From assembly GCA_937902395.1 (NCBI GenBank), contig CALGTV010000034.1:1-8564 (forward strand): DNA of 8,564 nt. The letters run 5' to 3'. Every line of letters starts with the position of its first letter. The first letter of the stretch is position 1. Source of the DNA: an uncultured Ruminococcus sp. GTDB lineage: Bacteria; Bacillota; Clostridia; Oscillospirales; Ruminococcaceae. Positions 1 to 7,484 of the stretch are shown here, one piece after another. Below the pieces are notes generated by a model that was not told the origin of the DNA, did not search any database, and saw only the letters and a list, made by a program, of their open reading frames with translations. Position numbers and translations under genes: made by a program.

Positions 1-3
1 CTG

Positions 4-24
4 CTAAAGGGTTTCACCCTTTAG
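4..24 (-). terminator. Hairpin downstream of the CE2 esterase, probable terminator
   Basis: A perfect 8-bp inverted repeat (CTAAAGGG at 4-11, CCCTTTAG at 17-24) with a 5-nt loop begins 7 nt beyond the stop codon of the minus-strand esterase gene. Position and symmetry fit an intrinsic terminator for that gene. On the minus strand the U-tract would lie past position 1, outside the window, so it cannot be confirmed. The stem has only three G:C pairs plus one at its end, which is modest. Confidence 0.5.
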
Positions 25-31
25 AATCCCA

Positions 32-1753
32 TTATTCAAATTTAACTGCCTTAACCTCGTGGATACTCATGCGGAGATTATTTGTTCCTCCAAGAGAGAA
101 TACAATTTCAGCATCTGCCGCAGTTACCGCGGATTCGATTTCTTTTTCATAGGGCGATTTTGTACCTGTCCCTACAAATGTATCTTCGAAAATTACTTCA
201 CCTGTGGATTTACTGCGGATTACAAATGGAATTTCTGCACCGTCACTTGTTTCAATTTTAAAGCTAAGACGGTATTTGCCGCCTTTTTTCAGGTCAATTC
301 CGCTTACAAATGCCTGTATGGACTCTTTTGTGTCACCGCCGTCTACGGTGGTTATGTGATAGGAGTTATCCCATTCTGAATAGTAAGCTGACATATTTGC
401 AGTATCGTCAGTTTCAGATGAGAAAACAGCGTCAGCAGCAACATTCAAGCCAATCTGGTCTGATTCCATGCCAAGTGCCTGACATATCTTATCTGCAAGC
501 ACATATGCGCTGTTTTGCTGAGTTCCGGGTGCTGGGTGCCAGTCTGAACCGTAGCCGTCACTCTGAGTATGTGTTGCAGACTGGTATGACATGATTCTAT
601 CATAGCCTGAGGATTTTTTGAAGCTGTCAACTGCCATTTCAATGTATGGGTACATTTCTGTACAGCCCATTGTTCCAACTGTGCAGATAATGTACGCGTC
701 GGGGTTCACCTCGTGGATATGTGTGAGGAATTCTGCATATTTTTCGGCATATTCCAAGCCCCTTGTTTCGTAATCCTTTGAGCAGTATGTATTGTCATTT
801 GTGCCGAGATTTATAACAATAACGTCATTCTGATGAGATTCAAAATTCCATGGAGTTTTATAGCTGCCGATTTTTCCTACATAGTCGTAATAATCGGGGA
901 CAAGGCTGTCTGTTACGGCATCTCCGCTGGAGCTGTAACCTGAAACAATACCATGACCGCTGTAACACACAGCACTGTAATCAGCGTCAAGCTGTTTTGC
1001 GGTGAGGTATGCGTAGGATTTCATAAAATTTTCTGTAGATGTCATGAAGCCTTCATACTGACTTTCGCCTTCAACACCATATGCGCAGGTAATTGAGTCG
1101 CCGATAAATTCGATAGACAGTTCTTTTTTTGCTGTAGGCGCAACGGGAACGGGGGAATCGGAATCAACCTTGATACTGCTGACACCTACTGCGCCGTTGT
1201 TAGCCTCTGAGAGATGAATAACCTTTACTGTTGCTGTTCTTGCAGCTGTGCCCTCAAAGAGTTGTACTGTTTTTTCCTTTACGCTGAGAAGTTCATCGAG
1301 AATTATTTCGCCGTCAACTATTACTGCATATCTTGGGCGGTATTTTTCATCGCTTTCTGTATGACCGTCGCCGTTTATGGTGATTTCCGCAGATTTCGCA
1401 TTTACTGTGAATTCTACCGCTGAACCGCTCTGTACAAGCCATGTTATTTTATTGTCGTCGTATATATTTCTGCCGATATACTTTGTATTTTTATCGGTAA
1501 TATTTATTGTTTGTTCTGCGAATTCCCCTGTAGAAGCAAAGGATTCACGCATTTTTATGAAGTCAAAAACATCAATTACGTTATCGCCGTCAACGTCCTG
1601 CCCTTGAATAAAATCTGATTCTCCAAGCAGTGCGCTATTGAGTTTTTTCAGGTCATCAGCAGTGTATTCTTTAGCTGCAAAAACTGCTGTGCCTGCAATT
1701 GCCGCTGTGGAAATTATAGCTGCTGCTGAACCAATAATATTTTTCTTTTTCAT
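32..1753 (-). CDS. Secreted CE2-type SGNH carbohydrate esterase with N-terminal dockerin-like segment
   Basis: A 573-residue exported protein, probably deacetylating plant polysaccharides such as acetyl-xylan. Residues 1-27 form a signal peptide (MKKKN, then an Ala/Ile-rich core). Residues about 30-72 resemble a dockerin with one intact calcium loop: DVDGDNVIDVFD, with Asp53, 55, 57, 61 and 64. A beta-rich domain (about 82-200) and a Pro-rich linker (about 198-208) lead into an SGNH hydrolase domain (about 211-428). It shows GDS with Ser220, SGHG (265-268), GTND (317-320) and the DWH block with His406. This N-terminal beta-domain plus SGNH order is that of carbohydrate esterase family 2. Residues about 436-573 look like a beta-sandwich carbohydrate-binding module. 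The ATG at 1753 is chosen because AGGAGGA lies 7 nt before it; the in-frame ATG at 1777 lacks a ribosome binding site and would put that site inside the gene. Exact substrate is inferred. Confidence 0.88.
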   Translation of the reverse strand: MKKKNIIGSAAAIISTAAIAGTAVFAAKEYTADDLKKLNSALLGESDFIQGQDVDGDNVIDVFDFIKMRESFASTGEFAEQTINITDKNTKYIGRNIYDDNKITWLVQSGSAVEFTVNAKSAEITINGDGHTESDEKYRPRYAVIVDGEIILDELLSVKEKTVQLFEGTAARTATVKVIHLSEANNGAVGVSSIKVDSDSPVPVAPTAKKELSIEFIGDSITCAYGVEGESQYEGFMTSTENFMKSYAYLTAKQLDADYSAVCYSGHGIVSGYSSSGDAVTDSLVPDYYDYVGKIGSYKTPWNFESHQNDVIVINLGTNDNTYCSKDYETRGLEYAEKYAEFLTHIHEVNPDAYIICTVGTMGCTEMYPYIEMAVDSFKKSSGYDRIMSYQSATHTQSDGYGSDWHPAPGTQQNSAYVLADKICQALGMESDQIGLNVAADAVFSSETDDTANMSAYYSEWDNSYHITTVDGGDTKESIQAFVSGIDLKKGGKYRLSFKIETSDGAEIPFVIRSKSTGEVIFEDTFVGTGTKSPYEKEIESAVTAADAEIVFSLGGTNNLRMSIHEVKAVKFE

Positions 1754-1760
1754 TGGGAAT

Positions 1761-1767
1761 TCCTCCT
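1761..1767 (-). promoter_or_regulatory. Ribosome binding site fixing the esterase start
   Basis: On the minus strand this reads AGGAGGA, 7 nt before the ATG at 1753. It rules out the upstream in-frame ATG at 1777 as the main start: that ATG has only A-rich sequence before it and would add eight residues (MKKQEEFP) ahead of a normal signal peptide. Confidence 0.85.
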
Positions 1768-1835
1768 GTTTTTTCATGTTTTTTTATTTGCTGTCCGCAT
1801 ATCGCCTAAAATCTGCGCACAACTTCCATAATAAA

Positions 1836-1864
1836 ATTATACATCATTTTTTCCACGATTTCAA
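1836..1864 (-). promoter_or_regulatory. Sigma-A-type promoter of the esterase gene
   Basis: On the minus strand, TTGAAA (1864-1859; five of six consensus bases) is followed after exactly 17 bp by TATAAT (1841-1836). Transcription would start near 1829, giving a leader of about 75 nt with no strong hairpin that I can see. Element match, spacing and orientation all agree. Confidence 0.72.
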
Positions 1865-1877
1865 TAGTTTTTCCGAG

Positions 1878-1934
1878 AATTTACAAATTAACAACAAAGT
1901 GACGAATTATGATTAGTATTGGAATTTCTAAATT
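1878..1934. promoter_or_regulatory. Two short palindromes between the divergent promoters, possible operator pair
   Basis: AATTTACAAATT (1878-1889) and AATTTCTAAATT (1923-1934) share the form AATTT-N2-AAATT, with centres 45 bp apart. The first lies 13 bp upstream of the esterase -35 box and the second 20 bp upstream of the mscS -35 box. A 7-bp direct repeat, TAGTATT, also occurs at 1914-1920 and 1944-1950. The region is AT-rich, so chance is a real alternative. I do not recognise the sites as those of a known regulator family. Confidence 0.3.
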
Positions 1935-1954
1935 GAAAAATTATAGTATTCAGA

Positions 1955-1983
1955 TTGACTAAAGTGGGAAATTCTGGTATAAT
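1955..1983 (+). promoter_or_regulatory. Strong sigma-A-type promoter of the mscS operon
   Basis: TTGACT (1955-1960; five of six consensus bases), a 17-bp spacer, then a perfect TATAAT (1978-1983). The TGG immediately before it supplies an extended -10 element. Transcription would start near 1990, leaving a leader of about 40 nt before mscS. No other convincing promoter is seen between the downstream genes, so this probably drives the whole rightward cluster. Confidence 0.82.
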
Positions 1984-2029
1984 ATAAATATGTATATAAA
2001 ATTGAATCAGGAAAAGAAAGGATATCTGT

Positions 2030-2920
2030 ATGGAAGAAATTGTTCAGGAAACTACTGCTGTTCCTGTGGAAGAAGTAATACAGGAGCATGTCGAAAAGGC
2101 CTCGGGCTTTTTTACGGGAGTTATAGACTATTTCAGAGGGATTCTTCCCCTGCTTATAATTGCGATAATCGTACTTGTTCTGGGAATTATCCTTTCCCGT
2201 GTAATAAGCAGACTTATCTCAAAGACTATGAAAAAATCAAATATGGACAATGCTGCAAGAAATTTTCTTGTATCTGTTATCCGCATTGTCCTTTACGCTG
2301 TTGTGGTAATCATGGCACTTTCTGTGCTGAATGTGCCTATGTCATCAATTATTACAATTCTCGGTGCGGCAGGTCTTGCTGCCAGCCTTGCTTTGCAGAA
2401 TTGCCTTACAAACCTTTGCGGAGGCTTTATAATACTTTTTTCTAAGCCTTTTTCCGCAGGTGATACCGTTGAACTTGACGGTACAGTGGGAAAAGTTGAG
2501 GCTATCGGCATACTTTACACCAAACTAAGTACCTTTGACGGTAAAATAATACTTATCCCTAACGGAAATGTTACTTCTGCACGGCTTATAAACTACACTG
2601 AAACGCCTACACGACGTATTGATATGACTTTCGATATCAGCTATGACGCAGATTTCAACCTTGCACGCTCTCTTATTCTCACTGCGGCAATGGAAAATGA
2701 ACTTATTCTCTCTGCTCCTGCACCTGTGGTAAGAATGGCGGCACACAAGGAAAGTTCAATTGCTATTGATGTTCAGGTATGGGTTAAAAATGATGACTTT
2801 TCAGAAGTACGCTATACCCTGAATGAGACTGTTAAGCGAATTTTCGACAGAAGCGGCATAGAAATTCCGTATAATCAGCTTGATGTACGTATTATCGGAG
2901 AGAAAAATGGCAGAGAGTAA
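2030..2920 (+). CDS. mscS: MscS-family small-conductance mechanosensitive channel
   Basis: A 296-residue inner-membrane channel, close to the usual length of about 286 for E. coli MscS. It opens on membrane tension to release solutes during hypo-osmotic shock, as a homoheptamer in the family. An acidic N-terminal stretch precedes TM1 (about 37-60), TM2 (about 79-100) and the pore helix TM3 (about 105-136). TM3 carries the GAAGLAASLALQ motif; Leu116 and Leu120 match the two pore-constricting leucines. The hinge position that is Gly113 in E. coli is Asn124. The beta-domain follows with PFSAGDTVEL (140-149) and DGKIILIPNGN (170-180), then a C-terminal alpha/beta cage domain. The ATG at 2030 has AAAGGA 7 nt upstream. 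It is the first gene of the rightward cluster, and its 3' end overlaps the next gene by 14 nt. Confidence 0.93.
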   Translation: MEEIVQETTAVPVEEVIQEHVEKASGFFTGVIDYFRGILPLLIIAIIVLVLGIILSRVISRLISKTMKKSNMDNAARNFLVSVIRIVLYAVVVIMALSVLNVPMSSIITILGAAGLAASLALQNCLTNLCGGFIILFSKPFSAGDTVELDGTVGKVEAIGILYTKLSTFDGKIILIPNGNVTSARLINYTETPTRRIDMTFDISYDADFNLARSLILTAAMENELILSAPAPVVRMAAHKESSIAIDVQVWVKNDDFSEVRYTLNETVKRIFDRSGIEIPYNQLDVRIIGEKNGRE

Positions 2921-3764
2921 TCAGAAAAAATCACAGAAAAAATTTAAGGGGAAAAAGTGGATTCTTTTTCTTATTCTGATTTTTTTCTGGTGGTTCAATA
3001 ACTATTCGTTGAAAATCAACAGCACTTCCATAAAATCTGCGAAGATATCCCAGCCGGTAAGACTGGCTGTTTTAAGCGATTATCACGCTCATGGGCTGAG
3101 TATTTCAAAGGAGACTATACTGCGGAAACTGGAAAAAATCAGTCCCGATGCTGTAATTGTACTTGGTGATATGTACAGCCGAAACAGCGGCGAAAGCGAA
3201 ATAAATATGGCTGTTGAGCTTATGGCGGCTATTGCGGCTGAGTATACCGCATATTTTGTGGCGGGGGAGCATGATACGTCTCAGGCTTATTTCAGTTCCC
3301 TTTCTGAAAATGGTGTTCATGTGCTCAATTATGCCGAAGAAACGGTGGATATTAAAGGGAACCATATAAGATTTCTGGGAATCGACAACGCTTATTATTC
3401 ACCCACTTTTGACTTGAATAACGAATTTACACTTTATGGGGACAGCTATAATATACTCCTTGCACATATCCCGAATTACGAAAAATTTGCTGATTTCGGG
3501 GCGGACCTCACCCTTTGCGCCGATACTCACGGCGGTATGTTCAGATTGCCTTTCATTGGTCCTGTTTATGACACGCAGACAAGGATTAAATTCCCGAATC
3601 TGAAAAATACGGGAATTCCAGTATACGACAAGGGCTGGTTTGATTATCAAGGGGGAAGTATGTTCATTACCTCGGGTGTGGGGGATTCACCTTATCCTGT
3701 GCGTTTTTTCAACCGCCCCGAAATAGTCTGTCTTGATATTTTACCTTCGGAGGTGACGGAATGA
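2907..3764 (+). CDS. Membrane-anchored metallophosphoesterase (YkuE/YaeI-like) with altered metal-site motifs
   Basis: A 285-residue calcineurin-like phosphoesterase, presumably acting outside the membrane. A basic N-terminus and hydrophobic segment (about 17-33, WILFLILIFFWW) look like an uncleaved anchor. Recognisable blocks are SDYH (Asp58, His60), VLGDM (Asp88), AGEHD (119-123), LLAHIPNY (His187) and ADTHGGMFRLPFIGP (205-219), followed by SGVGDSPYPVRF near the end. In the YkuE/YaeI group, which hydrolyses phosphoester or pyrophosphate bonds (UDP-diacylglucosamine in YkuE), the third and fifth blocks normally read GNH(E/D) and GHTHGG. Here Asn is Glu121 and the first His is Asp206, so activity or metal choice may differ. 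The ATG at 2907 has GGAG six nt upstream; an earlier in-frame ATG at 2880 has no such site. The stop codon overlaps the next start (ATGA), implying coupled translation. Confidence 0.85.
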   Translation: MAESNQKKSQKKFKGKKWILFLILIFFWWFNNYSLKINSTSIKSAKISQPVRLAVLSDYHAHGLSISKETILRKLEKISPDAVIVLGDMYSRNSGESEINMAVELMAAIAAEYTAYFVAGEHDTSQAYFSSLSENGVHVLNYAEETVDIKGNHIRFLGIDNAYYSPTFDLNNEFTLYGDSYNILLAHIPNYEKFADFGADLTLCADTHGGMFRLPFIGPVYDTQTRIKFPNLKNTGIPVYDKGWFDYQGGSMFITSGVGDSPYPVRFFNRPEIVCLDILPSEVTE

Positions 3765-5002
3765 AAACTGATATAGCTGTAATCGGCGGCGGAGCGTCGG
3801 GAATTACAGCGGCTATTGCGGCTAAAGAGGCAAACCCTGCCGCAAGTGTTGTCATAGTGGAAAAACTGGCGCGGACAGGTAAAAAAATTATTGCTTCGGG
3901 TAATGGTAAATGCAATCTCAGCAATATGAAGCTGTCGGAATATAACTATCATGGTTCTGTCAATGCGGTGGATATAATCGGTAAAATGCCTGATTATACG
4001 CAGTTTTTTACCGATTATCTGGGAGTTCTCTGCGTCAGCGGAAGCGAGGGCAGAGAGGGTGGTATTTATCCGCGCAGCAACAGCTCAAACACTATCGTCA
4101 ACGCTATGCGCATGAAGCTTGATGAGCTTGGAATTGAAGAAATCTGCAATTGTGATGTAACAGATATTACCATTGAAAAAAACGGTTTTACGCTGATTTG
4201 CGGCGATGAGAATATACGCTGTAAACGGCTGATTATAGCCGCAGGAGGCTATGCCGCGCCAACCTTTGGCACAGACGGCGGAATTATGCGGATTCTGAAA
4301 AATATGGGCTACAAAACTGCAAAAATATGTCCTGCTGTTGCGCCGCTGAGAGTTGCTCCCGATAAGCTGAAAGGTTTGAAAGGTGTTCGCGTAAAGGGTG
4401 AAATATCGGCATTGTCAGGCGGAAAAATCCTCCGCACCGAAAGAGGAGAAATGCAGTTCAACGAGAATAATATTTCGGGAATCTGCGTTTTCAATCTTGC
4501 ATATCTCTTCTCGGAATATGAGGGGAAACTCTCCCTTAAAGCTGATTTGCTTCCCGATATGCCGTGGAATGAGCTTAAAGGCTATATTGAAAATATCAGA
4601 AAAATCCGCGGAAATCTGCCCATTGAGGAGCTTCTCACGGGAATATTCGTGAAAAATCTCGGGGTATATATTGTGAAAAATTCCGTTGACAGACCGTTGA
4701 CGGATAAGATATCATCACTGAAAAATAACGAAATATCGGCAATTATAAGCCGTATAAAAGCCCTTGAATTCGAGGTCTGCGGATGTTCGCCGTGGCAGAA
4801 TGCGCAGTCTACCATGGGCGGCATACACGGCTCATGTGTTGACGGGAATCTGCAATCGCGGCTTCACAAGGGAATGTATCTCTGCGGCGAAATCCTCGAT
4901 ACAGCGGGGGACTGCGGCGGCTATAATCTCCAGTGGGCATGGTCGTCGGGTATGCTTGCAGGGGGCAGCTGCGGAAAATCCCTGAAAGGAGCAGGAAAAT
5001 GA
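3761..5002 (+). CDS. HI0933/YhiN-family NAD(P)/FAD-dependent oxidoreductase
   Basis: A 413-residue cytosolic flavoprotein of the HI0933-like family, near the usual length of about 400. The N-terminal Rossmann fold has VIGGGASG (7-14), with Glu34 at the end of the second strand for the FAD ribose. The family signature ASGNGKCNLSN (45-55) follows, then AAGGYAAPTFGTDGG (160-174). The C-terminal FAD block runs through STMGGI (350-355), then CGEILDTAGDCGGYNLQWAW (375-394) and SSG. Physiological substrate is not settled for most members; BaiN of bile-acid-metabolising clostridia belongs to this family, but bile-acid activity here would be speculation. GGAGGTG sits five nt before the ATG, which overlaps the metallophosphoesterase stop by 4 nt. 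The 3' end likewise overlaps the next flavoprotein by 4 nt, so three genes appear translationally coupled. Confidence 0.92.
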   Translation: MKTDIAVIGGGASGITAAIAAKEANPAASVVIVEKLARTGKKIIASGNGKCNLSNMKLSEYNYHGSVNAVDIIGKMPDYTQFFTDYLGVLCVSGSEGREGGIYPRSNSSNTIVNAMRMKLDELGIEEICNCDVTDITIEKNGFTLICGDENIRCKRLIIAAGGYAAPTFGTDGGIMRILKNMGYKTAKICPAVAPLRVAPDKLKGLKGVRVKGEISALSGGKILRTERGEMQFNENNISGICVFNLAYLFSEYEGKLSLKADLLPDMPWNELKGYIENIRKIRGNLPIEELLTGIFVKNLGVYIVKNSVDRPLTDKISSLKNNEISAIISRIKALEFEVCGCSPWQNAQSTMGGIHGSCVDGNLQSRLHKGMYLCGEILDTAGDCGGYNLQWAWSSGMLAGGSCGKSLKGAGK

Positions 5003-6582
5003 TTCGTGTAAGCAATATTAAAGTTCCTCTCGGTTTTGATTTCGGAGATTTGTGGGGACTATGCGTCAGACATCTGAAAATTCCCGAAAAATCGCTGATT
5101 TCTGTTAAGCTGTCGAAAAAATCTGTAGATGCAAGACGAAAAAGCGACGTTCATTTCATTATTTCCGTGGATATTTCCGCCAAGGGCGAGCAAAAGCTGC
5201 TGAAACAGCTGAAAAATGCCGTTCCTGTTGAGGAATACGTATATAAGGTTCCGCAGGTATCGGCGGAAAAATCCCCTGTGGTTGTGGGATTCGGACCTGC
5301 CGGAATGTTTGCTGCCCTTGTGCTTGCAATGGCAGGGGCTAAGCCAATCGTCCTTGAACGGGGACAGGATGTTGACAGTCGTGTAAAAGCTGTTGAAAAC
5401 TTCCAGAATGGCGGCAAACTGAATCCGGAATCAAATGTGCAGTTTGGGGAGGGAGGAGCAGGTACTTTTTCCGACGGCAAGCTGACTACGGGAATTAAGG
5501 ACAAGCGGATTCAGGTCATTCTGAAATGGCTTGTAGAGTTCGGCGCTCCTGATGCGATACTCTATCTTGCAAAGCCGCATATTGGTACGGACAAACTGCG
5601 CGATACGGTGAAAAATCTGCGTAAACGAGTAATTGAGCTTGGCGGCGATGTGCGCTTTGGTGCGAAATTTGACGGATACACCACGGAAAACGGCTGTATA
5701 TCGTCGGTTTCCTATACCGATGAAAGCGGACAGCACATCATTGAAACTGATAATCTGATTCTTGCTACAGGTCACAGCGCAAGAGATGTTTTTGAGCTGC
5801 TTCACGACAAAAATGTGGATATGTCGCAAAAAAGCTTTGCTGTGGGTGTGCGTATCGAGCATCTGCGGACTGATATAGATAAGGCGATGTATGGCGATTT
5901 TGCAGAGAATCCTGCACTGAAAGCTGCTGATTACAAGCTTGCGGTGCATCTCCCTGACGGTCGGGCGCTGTACACATTCTGCATGTGTCCCGGCGGCGAG
6001 GTTGTGGCGGCTTCCTCTGAGGAAGGACGGCTTGCAGTCAACGGCATGAGCTGTTTTGCCCGTGACGCTGAGAATTCCAACAGTGCGTTATTGGTGAACG
6101 TAACTCCCGAGGATTTCGGCAGTGACCATGCTCTTGCAGGAATGTATTTTCAGCGTGAAATTGAGGAAAAAGCCTTTGCTGCAGGCGGTTCGGATTATTC
6201 TGCTCCTGTGATACTTGTGGGAGATTTCCTTGAAAATCGGCTGTCAACTGACTTTGGCAGAGTAAAGCCAAGCTATCGCCCGAATGTGAAATTTGCTATG
6301 CCGCAAGATTATCTCCCTGATTTTATCTGCCGTTCCCTTAAAAGCGGAATTGTGGAAATGGGGCGGAAAATTAAGGGGTTTGACGACAAAGACGCAATTC
6401 TTACAGGTGTGGAGAGCAGAAGCAGCTCTCCTGTGCGCATAAACAGGAATGAAATGCTTGAATCCCTTTCTGTAGGCGGATTTTTCCCCTGCGGCGAGGG
6501 TGCAGGCTATGCAGGGGGAATTATCTCTGCGGCTGTTGACGGAATGAAATGCGCTGAGAAAATTATAGAGAGATTTAAATAA
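4999..6582 (+). CDS. COG2509-type FAD-dependent dehydrogenase
   Basis: A 527-residue flavoprotein of the uncharacterised COG2509 group. A small N-terminal domain of about 90 residues (IRVSNIKVPLGFD onward, basic and mixed alpha/beta) precedes the FAD Rossmann motif VVGFGPAGMFAAL (95-107) with Glu120-Arg121. Further family blocks are QFGEGGAGTFSDGKLTTG (148-165), LATGHSARDVF (255-265), CMCPGGEVVAASSEEGR (328-344) and the C-terminal PCGEGAGYAGGIISAAVDG (497-515). The substrate is unknown; an oxidoreductase role follows only from the fold. The start at 4999 has AAAGGAG 7 nt upstream and forms an ATGA overlap with the HI0933-like gene. A possible start at 4933 would bury the overlap and has no comparable site. 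Two different FAD proteins made in tandem suggests related redox chemistry, but they are not duplicates of each other. Confidence 0.92.
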   Translation: MIRVSNIKVPLGFDFGDLWGLCVRHLKIPEKSLISVKLSKKSVDARRKSDVHFIISVDISAKGEQKLLKQLKNAVPVEEYVYKVPQVSAEKSPVVVGFGPAGMFAALVLAMAGAKPIVLERGQDVDSRVKAVENFQNGGKLNPESNVQFGEGGAGTFSDGKLTTGIKDKRIQVILKWLVEFGAPDAILYLAKPHIGTDKLRDTVKNLRKRVIELGGDVRFGAKFDGYTTENGCISSVSYTDESGQHIIETDNLILATGHSARDVFELLHDKNVDMSQKSFAVGVRIEHLRTDIDKAMYGDFAENPALKAADYKLAVHLPDGRALYTFCMCPGGEVVAASSEEGRLAVNGMSCFARDAENSNSALLVNVTPEDFGSDHALAGMYFQREIEEKAFAAGGSDYSAPVILVGDFLENRLSTDFGRVKPSYRPNVKFAMPQDYLPDFICRSLKSGIVEMGRKIKGFDDKDAILTGVESRSSSPVRINRNEMLESLSVGGFFPCGEGAGYAGGIISAAVDGMKCAEKIIERFK

Positions 6583-6607
6583 AGCTTTTTTGCTCAGGAG
6601 AAACAAA

Positions 6608-7468
6608 ATGAATTTAACAAATATAAGTACGGTCAGGGATATTCTTGACCGCCACGGCTTTAACTTTTCAAAGGGACTGGGACAGAATTTTCTGATAAAT
6701 CCCGATGTATGCCCGAGAATAGCCGAAATGGGTAACGCCCGTCAGGGTTATGGTGTTCTTGAAATCGGTACAGGAATAGGCGTTCTTACAAAGGAATTGG
6801 CTTTGCGTGCAGAAAAAGTTTCCGCTGTGGAAATTGATACGCGGCTTATGCCCGTACTTGATGAAACGCTGAAAGAGTTTGACAATATTAAAATATACAA
6901 CGAAGATGTGATGAAAGCCGATTTGCACAAAATCATTGCGGAGGATTTTGCAGGTCTCAGGGCGGCAGTGTGCGCTAATCTTCCCTATTACATCACCTCT
7001 CCCGTTATTATGCTTTTGCTTGAAAGTCATCTGCCTATTGATTCCATAACTGTTATGGTTCAGAAAGAGGCGGCTCAGCGGCTTTGCGCAAAGGTGGGAA
7101 GCCGTGAATCAGGAGCAATTACCGTAGGTGTAAACTACTACGGCACTGTAAAGCAGCTTTTCGGCGTTTCACGTGGAAGCTTCATGCCTGCGCCAAATGT
7201 GGATTCCGCGGTAATCCGTATTGACGTTGACAAGGAACGCCGTCTTGCTCCAGATGTGGAGAAATTCTTCTTCAAAATGGTTAAGGCCGGATTTTCACAG
7301 CGCAGAAAAACTCTTGCAAATTCACTTTCATCTATGCTTGGATTTGCCAAGAATGACGTATATACAGCGCTTTCAGAGCTTGGGATTTCCGAATCCGTCC
7401 GCATTGAAGCACTGACTATGGAGCAGCTGACAGACCTTTCAAAACAGCTTATGAAAACAATTAATTGA
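6608..7468 (+). CDS. rsmA: 16S rRNA (adenine1518-N6/adenine1519-N6)-dimethyltransferase
   Basis: A 286-residue S-adenosylmethionine-dependent enzyme (RsmA/KsgA) that dimethylates two adjacent adenines in the 3'-terminal hairpin of 16S rRNA during late 30S assembly. The length is typical for bacteria. The sequence shows KGLGQNFL (22-29), the SAM-binding LEIGTGIGVLT (51-61), where many homologues have GPG rather than GTG, the acidic AVEID (73-77), and the catalytic NLPYYITSP (124-132). Next come the SFMPAPNVDSAVIR block (191-204) and FSQRRKTLANSL (229-240). The ATG at 6608 is preceded by CAGGAG with 7 nt spacing; an upstream in-frame TTG at 6590 lies before the ribosome binding site and is rejected. 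It follows the COG2509 gene by 25 nt with no terminator between, so it is probably cotranscribed. Confidence 0.95.
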   Translation: MNLTNISTVRDILDRHGFNFSKGLGQNFLINPDVCPRIAEMGNARQGYGVLEIGTGIGVLTKELALRAEKVSAVEIDTRLMPVLDETLKEFDNIKIYNEDVMKADLHKIIAEDFAGLRAAVCANLPYYITSPVIMLLLESHLPIDSITVMVQKEAAQRLCAKVGSRESGAITVGVNYYGTVKQLFGVSRGSFMPAPNVDSAVIRIDVDKERRLAPDVEKFFFKMVKAGFSQRRKTLANSLSSMLGFAKNDVYTALSELGISESVRIEALTMEQLTDLSKQLMKTIN

Positions 7469-7470
7469 TT

Positions 7471-7484
7471 GGGGTGAGGATTTG
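7471..7484 (+). promoter_or_regulatory. Ribosome binding site with TTG start codon
   Basis: GGGGTGA (7471-7477) matches the 3' end of 16S rRNA with one mismatch and lies four nt before the TTG at 7482. The next in-frame ATG (7551) has no ribosome binding site and would remove the conserved DFSSSLNPFG block, so the TTG is the better start. TTG usually lowers initiation, which suggests modest expression. Confidence 0.65.

Noticed and set aside
59..1916. Plus-strand open frames across the esterase gene (for example 59-379, 310-594, 1638-1916)
   Set aside because: They lie antisense to a well-supported gene with clear CE2/SGNH motifs, have no ribosome binding sites, and give low-complexity Cys/Phe/Tyr-rich translations.
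1990..2445. Plus-strand frame beginning at the ATG at 1990, ahead of mscS
   Set aside because: It is a shifted reading of mscS. Its ATG coincides with the predicted transcription start and has no ribosome binding site, and the translation is Cys-rich without domain features.
5431..5949. Minus-strand 172-residue frame opposite the COG2509 gene
   Set aside because: It is the longest antisense frame inside a conserved flavoprotein gene, with no ribosome binding site or recognisable motif. GC-biased codon positions on the coding strand explain it.
6583..6607. AAAGCTTTTTT-like sequence after the COG2509 stop, considered as a terminator
   Set aside because: The only pairing is a few base pairs around AGCTTTTTTGCT, too short for a stable hairpin, and the rsmA ribosome binding site follows at once.
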